From an uncultured Gammaproteobacteria bacterium (lineage in GTDB: Bacteria; Pseudomonadota; Gammaproteobacteria; JAADHQ01), in the NCBI GenBank assembly GCA_947258655.1, contig CAMYJD010000007.1:1-64000 (forward strand): DNA of 64,000 bases, given 5' to 3'. A model generated the notes under the pieces. That model ran no database searches. It was given only the letters and a program-made list of their open reading frames with translations, and had not been told where the DNA came from. The translations under genes and the position numbers were made by a program. Positions 56,263 to 64,000 of this stretch are shown piece after piece (the stretch's first letter is position 1; every line of letters begins with the position of its first letter).

Positions 56263-57195
56263 TTAGCGCGTGGCGGCCAGATGCTTGAGCGGATCTACGA
56301 CACGTCCATTCTTGACGACTTCGAAGTGAACATGTGGTCCGGTTGAGCGACCGCTACTGCCCATTTTCGCAATCAGTTGTCCCTTTTTAATCTTGTCGCC
56401 CAGTTTTACCAGGTTTTCTGAATTATGCGCATAACGTGTTGCGTAACCGTTACCATGGTCTATCTCGACCATGTTGCCGTATCCATAGCGTTTACCCGAC
56501 CAGGTGACGACACCGGTGGCCACTGAAATGACGTCAGCGCCCATTTTTCCGGCGAAATCAACACCCTTGTGAAAGTCGCGCTTACCACTGAAAGGATCAT
56601 TACGCATACCATAGAATGAAGACATCCAGCCTTTCTTGATCGGACGCCCGGTTGGCAGGGCCTTTTCCTGCAGCTCTCCATACAACATCATCGATTCGAG
56701 AATACTGAGTTGCTGCTCGCGATCCTGCAATTGCCGGGTCAGCTCATCCAGCGCGGCAATGACATCGGTAGAATTGGCGGGTGGCAGATCCATGCTACTT
56801 TCCGGTCCACCCAGGGCCGGGGCCTGGGTGAAATTGAATTCTCCCTTGTCCAGCTTGGCCATCTCGGTCAGGCGGCTACCCAATGCATCGACACGATAGA
56901 CGTGTGCCTGCAACTCGCCCAGTCGCCGGGACAGCGCATCGACATGGGCCTGGGTATTTTTTTTACTTTCTGCCAGTGCCAGTTTTTGTGACTCGACAGT
57001 CTTTTTCCATTCCTGCACAATCATTGGATCGATGGATTTATTGATCTGGACAACGCCGCCAATCCAGTAACCCACGGACATCAGCGCGGTCGATAACAGC
57101 AGGAAAAAGGCTAGCATACTGATATAAAAACCGGGATGCGACGAATTCAGATTTAACGGTTTTTTACCAGATTTATTAAACAGGATAACATTCAT
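56263..57195 (-). CDS. M23-family peptidoglycan endopeptidase-like protein
   Basis: A 310-residue protein with one N-terminal membrane anchor (about 26-48), a long coiled-coil (about 55-110), a linker and a C-terminal M23 domain with HKGVDFAGKMGADV and GPHVHFEVV as zinc site. MSSFYGMRNDPFSGKRDFH is typical of the family. It probably cuts or regulates peptidoglycan cross-links. It sits between secA and the DciA-like gene, the common place in gammaproteobacteria. It diverges from the DciA-like gene with 72 bases between. Confidence 0.92.
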   Translation of the reverse strand: MNVILFNKSGKKPLNLNSSHPGFYISMLAFFLLLSTALMSVGYWIGGVVQINKSIDPMIVQEWKKTVESQKLALAESKKNTQAHVDALSRRLGELQAHVYRVDALGSRLTEMAKLDKGEFNFTQAPALGGPESSMDLPPANSTDVIAALDELTRQLQDREQQLSILESMMLYGELQEKALPTGRPIKKGWMSSFYGMRNDPFSGKRDFHKGVDFAGKMGADVISVATGVVTWSGKRYGYGNMVEIDHGNGYATRYAHNSENLVKLGDKIKKGQLIAKMGSSGRSTGPHVHFEVVKNGRVVDPLKHLAATR

Positions 57196-57267
57196 TGTAT
57201 TTTTGCCTGTATATTCAAATACCCCAAAGGGCCTAGTATCATAATATATATGTATTAACGGCGAAAG

Positions 57268-57735
57268 ATGTCAAAACTAAAGTACCAAAAGCTACACAAG
57301 CTATTGAAAAATAACGCTTTGATTGCCAACTCAATCACAGAAACGCTGTATGCACTTCAAAATATAGAGATTTTCTTACAGGATCATGTACAGCAAACGC
57401 TCCTGCAACATATAAAACCACTTAATATATCAGGTAAAACATTGGTCCTGATGGTCGATTCACCGGCCTGGAAATCAAGACTCAGATTCCTGCTGCCCGA
57501 TCTGGAAAAAAAACTGCAGCAACACACGGGTGGTAAAATCAATCATATTTCGATCAAGATTATCCCCGCTACTGACAGGCAAAAACGCAAAACTGTTGGT
57601 CATAACAATGCGCGCATACCGCTGTCGACGAATAGCCAGGCAATAATAACAAGTCTCGCCGACACGCTGGACGACTCAAGGCTCAAGGCCTCGCTGCTCA
57701 GACTGAGTCAGAAGAAAAACCGCAATAAGCGCTGA
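57268..57735 (+). CDS. DciA-like (DUF721) protein
   Basis: A 155-residue protein with a DUF721-type domain (IKPLNISGKTLVLMVDSPAWKSRLRFLLPDLEKKL spread over 50-85) and a basic C-terminal tail. DciA proteins load the replicative helicase in bacteria lacking DnaC, and their gene lies near secA or lpxC in many gammaproteobacteria. The residues NALIANSI mark the start of the domain. The assignment rests on position and the short domain. Confidence 0.75.
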   Translation: MSKLKYQKLHKLLKNNALIANSITETLYALQNIEIFLQDHVQQTLLQHIKPLNISGKTLVLMVDSPAWKSRLRFLLPDLEKKLQQHTGGKINHISIKIIPATDRQKRKTVGHNNARIPLSTNSQAIITSLADTLDDSRLKASLLRLSQKKNRNKR

Positions 57736-57802
57736 TAAACGGGGATTGATTAACGTGGTATAAAACTTTCGTACCCAAATCCCTTTGTCCATTCAGTCCT
57801 GA

Positions 57803-58714
57803 TCAGGTTGCCTGAACCGGCTGCATATACAGGATCGGGGCCGATCCCACATCATCAAACGTTACTTCTTCCCAGGCCTGCTTATCCGCCAGTAATGCGC
57901 ACAGCAGACGATTATTCAGCGCATGTCCTGATTTATAACCACTGAAGGCGCCGATCAGACTATGACCGAGTAAATACAGGTCACCGATAGCATCAAGGAT
58001 CTTGTGTTTGACAAACTCGTCTTCGTAACGCAAGCCATCTTCATTGAGTACACGATAGTCATCAACGACAATCGCATTATCAAGGCTCCCGCCCAATGCC
58101 AGTTCACGTTCTCGCAATTGCTCTATATCACTCATAAAGCCGAAGGTACGCGCCCGACTGACCTCTTTTACAAATGACGTCGTGGAAAAATCGACCTCGG
58201 CCCGTTGCTCCCTGGATTTGAATACCGGATGATCAAAGTCAATCGAAAAACCAACCTTGAAGCCTTCAAAGGGATCAAACTGCGCCCATTTGTCATCTTC
58301 CTGAACCTTGATCGAACGTTTGATTCGAATAAAACGTTTGGCGGCATTCTGTTCGACTATACCGGCCGACTGGATCAGAAATACAAAGGGTCCGGCACTA
58401 CCGTCCATAATCGGTACTTCCGGTGCACTGACATCGACATAGGCATTATCGATACCGAGTCCGGCCATCGCTGACAACAGGTGTTCAACAGTAGAAATTC
58501 TGACATCGCCCTTGACCAGGCTGGTTGACAGGCGTGTATCACCGACATTTTCGGGACTGGCCTTGATCTCGACAGGACTTTCCAGGTCGACACGTCGAAA
58601 GATGATGCCGCTGTTTACCGCCGCGGGTCTCAAGGTAAGGTAGACCTTCTTGCCGGTATGCAGACCAACACCTGTCGCCCTGATGATATTTTTTAAGGTT
58701 CTCTGCCTGATCAT
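57803..58714 (-). CDS. lpxC: UDP-3-O-acyl-N-acetylglucosamine deacetylase LpxC
   Basis: A 303-residue zinc deacetylase and first committed enzyme of lipid A synthesis. It shows [13 protein letters not shown] with zinc His, [17 protein letters not shown] with further zinc ligands, and [11 protein letters not shown] with the catalytic His. The ATG at 58714 (MIRQRTLKN) follows AGGA and matches the family N-terminus. It stands at the end of the division cluster after ftsZ. Confidence 0.97.
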   Translation of the reverse strand: MIRQRTLKNIIRATGVGLHTGKKVYLTLRPAAVNSGIIFRRVDLESPVEIKASPENVGDTRLSTSLVKGDVRISTVEHLLSAMAGLGIDNAYVDVSAPEVPIMDGSAGPFVFLIQSAGIVEQNAAKRFIRIKRSIKVQEDDKWAQFDPFEGFKVGFSIDFDHPVFKSREQRAEVDFSTTSFVKEVSRARTFGFMSDIEQLRERELALGGSLDNAIVVDDYRVLNEDGLRYEDEFVKHKILDAIGDLYLLGHSLIGAFSGYKSGHALNNRLLCALLADKQAWEEVTFDDVGSAPILYMQPVQAT

Positions 58715-58870
58715 AAAATCCTGTTCCATCTGTGTGGCGACTGATTTGAGCCCACTAATGGTGCAATAATATCACAGCTAGTAAAACCTGAATAGTGAGG
58801 CAGTTCAAAGTATTAGCCTCTAGCCTACGTGCCTGGATCAAAGCACTTGCACAACTACAACAAAACAGAC

Positions 58871-58927
58871 AGACAACCGCATTACCCTAGACGGGAGGGG
58901 TTAATGCCAAGAGTAATGCGATTGTCT
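58871..58927 (-). terminator. Inverted repeat downstream of ftsZ, terminator-like
   Basis: AGACAACCGCATTAC (58871) and GTAATGCGATTGTCT (58913) pair over 15 bases with one mismatch, and the enclosed sequence can form a second smaller stem. On the minus strand a T-rich tract follows (GTCTGTTTTGTTG). It probably ends ftsZ transcripts or protects them. Confidence 0.6.
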
Positions 58928-58942
58928 ATATATTACAATTAC

Positions 58943-60097
58943 TTAGTCTGCCTGCTTGCGTAAAAATGCCGGAATATCAAGATAATCCAAATCTGCATCC
59001 AGCGGCGGAACCGTCGTATCACCGCCCACCACCTTGTTACGGATAACGGTAGGACGGTCCAGTTCGCCATAATCGACTTCACCACTCTTGTTGCGATGAA
59101 CCATCTTCACCGGCGCAACTTCTTCGACCTGTACTCCGCGACCCTGGCCTATTCCGGTTGCGACGACGGTGACGCGCAGTTCATCACTGAGGGTAGGATC
59201 GATCACGGTGCCGACGACCACGTTGGCCTCATCCGAGGCAAAGTCCTTGATCGCCATACCGACCTCTTCGAACTCACCAATACTCATATCCAGACCGGCA
59301 GTCACATTAACAAGTATCCCACGTGCACCCGTCAGATCGACGTCTTCAAGCAACGGACTAGCTGCCGCAGCCTCTGCCGCTTCACGGGCACGGTCTTCAC
59401 CGCTGGATACGCCACTGCCCATCATGGCCATACCCATTTCCGACATCACAGTACGCACATCGGCAAAGTCAACATTGATCAGGCCCGGGCGTGTGATCAG
59501 TTCTGCAATGCCCTGGACCGCGCCCAGCAATACATCATTGGCAGACTTGAACGCATCGAGCAGACTGATCGACTTGCCCAGTACCTGCAATAATTTTTCA
59601 TTCGGTATCGTGATCAGCGAATCAACGTTCTTGCCCAACTCATCGATGCCGGTATTGGCAGCACCCATACGCTTCTTGCCTTCGAAGCCAAACGGCTTGG
59701 TGACAACGGCCACTGTCAGGATACCCATCTCACGCGCCATTTGCGCAACGATCGGTGCTGCACCGGTACCAGTGCCTCCACCCATACCGGCCGTAATAAA
59801 CAACATATCGGAGCCCTGAATGACCTCCATGATACGTTCACGATCTTCGATTGCCGCCTGCCGGCCGATCTCGGGATTGGCTCCGGCACCGAGTCCCTTG
59901 GTGATATTACTGCCGATCTGCAATGTGGTCTTGGCCTGCGTGCTGGTCAAGGCCTGTGCATCGGTGTTCAGGCAAATAAAGTCAACGCCCTCGATACCGG
60001 CCTTGACCATATGTTGCACGGCATTACCACCACCGCCGCCAACGCCAACAACCTTTATTACTGCGTTCTCACTAAAAGAATCCATTAGTTCAAACAT
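58943..60097 (-). CDS. ftsZ: Cell division GTPase FtsZ
   Basis: A 384-residue tubulin homologue that forms the Z-ring. [15 protein letters not shown], the tubulin signature [14 protein letters not shown] and the C-terminal partner-binding peptide [14 protein letters not shown] are all present. It is downstream of ftsA with a 76-base gap. ZapD, encoded at 49.2 kb, is its bundling partner. Confidence 0.98.
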   Translation of the reverse strand: MFELMDSFSENAVIKVVGVGGGGGNAVQHMVKAGIEGVDFICLNTDAQALTSTQAKTTLQIGSNITKGLGAGANPEIGRQAAIEDRERIMEVIQGSDMLFITAGMGGGTGTGAAPIVAQMAREMGILTVAVVTKPFGFEGKKRMGAANTGIDELGKNVDSLITIPNEKLLQVLGKSISLLDAFKSANDVLLGAVQGIAELITRPGLINVDFADVRTVMSEMGMAMMGSGVSSGEDRAREAAEAAAASPLLEDVDLTGARGILVNVTAGLDMSIGEFEEVGMAIKDFASDEANVVVGTVIDPTLSDELRVTVVATGIGQGRGVQVEEVAPVKMVHRNKSGEVDYGELDRPTVIRNKVVGGDTTVPPLDADLDYLDIPAFLRKQAD

Positions 60098-60173
60098 GAT
60101 TACCCCTCCTCAGTCGATTAAGACTTTTCTGTAAAACAACACTCGTTGCGCAGCCGTTATCAACGACAGCGCC

Positions 60174-61401
60174 TCAAAAATTACCCTGAAACCAGCTTTT
60201 CATTCTGGCCCAGATCCCTTTCACGCCTGTACCCGAAGGCATATCGGACAGACGCTGTTCGCTGTTCTTTTTACCAAACAGCAATAAACCCACACCGGTG
60301 GCATAAATCGGATTACGCACAACATCGACCAGACCGGTCACATATTGCGGTGATCCCAGGCGCACCGGTATATGAAAAATTTCCTCGGCCAGTTCAATCA
60401 GGCCTTCCATTTTTGAACTGCCACCGGTCAATACGATACCGGCTGCGACCAGGTCCTCGAAGCCACTGCGGCGCAGCTCGGCCTGTACCAATGTCATTAA
60501 TTCCTCATAACGCGGCTCGACGACCTCGGCCAGTGTCTGCCGTGCCAGACGGCGCGGTGCGCGGTCACCGACGCTGGGTACCTCGATGGTTTCTTCCGAA
60601 CTCGCCAGTTGGCGCAAGGCGCAGGCAAACTTGACCTTTATTTCCTCGGCATACTGGGTCGGTGTACGCAGCGCAACGGCAATATCGTTGGTGACCTGAT
60701 CGCCGGCGATCGGAATGACCGCCGTGTGCCTGATGGATCCTTCGGTAAACACGGCGATATCGGTCGTGCCGCCACCGATATCCACCATACACACCCCCAG
60801 CTCCTTTTCATCATCGGTCAGCACCGAATAACTGGATGCCATTTGCTCGAGGATAATATCGTCCACTTCCAGACCGCAGCGACGCACACATTTAACAATG
60901 TTCTGCGCGGCACTGACGGCACCGGTGATCATGTGCACCTTGGCCTCCAGGCGTACGCCGGACATACCAACGGGCTCCTGAATGCCTTCCTGGTTATCAA
61001 TCAGGAATTCCTGTGGAATGATATGCAGGATGCGCTGATCGGCCGGTATCGCCACGGCACGCGCAGCATCAATGACACGATCGACATCGGCATGCGAGAC
61101 CTCCTTATCCCTGATAGCAACGATGCCATGCGAGTTGAGGCTGCGTATGTGACTACCGGCAATGCCGGCAAACACCGAATGGATCTGACAACCGGCCATC
61201 AACTCTGCTTCCTCGACAGCCCGCTGGATCGACTGCACCGTCGATTCAATATTGACGACGACACCTTTCTTCAGCCCTCTGGAAGGATGCGATCCGAGGC
61301 CGATGATCTCAATGTCACCCGATACAGTGACCTCACCGACAATGGCGACGACCTTCGAGGTCCCTATATCCAGCCCGACGATCAGGTTGCGCTCTGATTT
61401 C

Positions 61402-61409
<8 letters not shown>
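60174..61409 (-). CDS. ftsA: Cell division protein FtsA
   Basis: A 411-residue actin-fold protein that anchors FtsZ to the membrane. GLDIGTSKVVAIVGEV, DIGGGTTDIAVF and VLTGGSSKMEGL are the nucleotide-binding parts, and the amphipathic C-terminus WARMKSWFQGNF is the membrane anchor. The ATG at 61409 (MSRKSERN) overlaps ftsQ by 8 bases. Confidence 0.97.

Positions 61410-64000
<2,591 letters not shown>

Overview
The window is a 64 kb stretch of a gammaproteobacterial chromosome. Placement rests on gene order and content: the division and cell-wall run murB-ddl-ftsQ-ftsA-ftsZ-lpxC, a DciA-like gene, an M23 peptidase, secA, argJ, a Nudix/ThiE-like fusion, yacG, zapD, coaE and pilD-pilC-pilB at the right end. 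In the middle lies the block PP0621-pilS-pilR diverging from sucC-sucD-nadE-glnB, followed by bamD diverging from rluD-pgeF and clpB. Nothing in the sequence fixes the genus. An AMP-phosphorylase-type enzyme, a Tat-exported superoxide-reductase-like protein and a type IV pilus would fit a free-living environmental bacterium, but this is inference.

Layout. 1-2820 (minus): 5'-complete, 3'-truncated secreted M6 metallopeptidase with cadherin-like repeats. 2821-3646: non-coding, with a 50-bp tandem repeat that recurs inverted near 13.4 kb. 3647-5383: orphan MshE/GspE-type ATPase. 5617-9850 (plus): RRM protein, AMP-phosphorylase-like enzyme, PRPP synthetase, DUF1614 membrane protein and SDR oxidoreductase in a tight run. 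9937-11116 (minus): DUF2189 membrane protein and an HMA-like protein without CXXC. 11565-13261 (plus): a MotB/MotA-like pair with an Asp-to-Asn change at the ion-binding site. 13746-21814 (mostly minus): clpB, SOR-like protein, TSP3/OmpA protein, def, ACT-domain regulator, ZIP transporter, pgeF, rluD. 22027-27191: bamD, then glnB-nadE-sucD-sucC on the minus strand.

27343-48530 is type IV pilus territory. It holds pilS-pilR, two tandem TMTC-like membrane proteins with TPR tails, and two type IVa pilin genes that each carry a sigma-54-like GG-N10-GC promoter. An accessory surface-glycan island (36.2-43.9 kb) follows, then pilB-pilC-pilD. The island carries a decayed DegT aminotransferase, a polysaccharide pyruvyl transferase-like protein, an AsnB-like protein lacking the catalytic Cys, a flippase-like membrane protein, a methyltransferase and two glycosyltransferases. 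The first four intact genes are joined by 4-base ATGA overlaps. This interval is the best candidate for an undescribed system: pilin or surface glycan synthesis tied to the pilus locus.

48564-64000: housekeeping genes for CoA synthesis, division, secretion, arginine synthesis, lipid A and peptidoglycan, ending inside murB. No tRNA, rRNA, CRISPR array or intact insertion sequence was seen.
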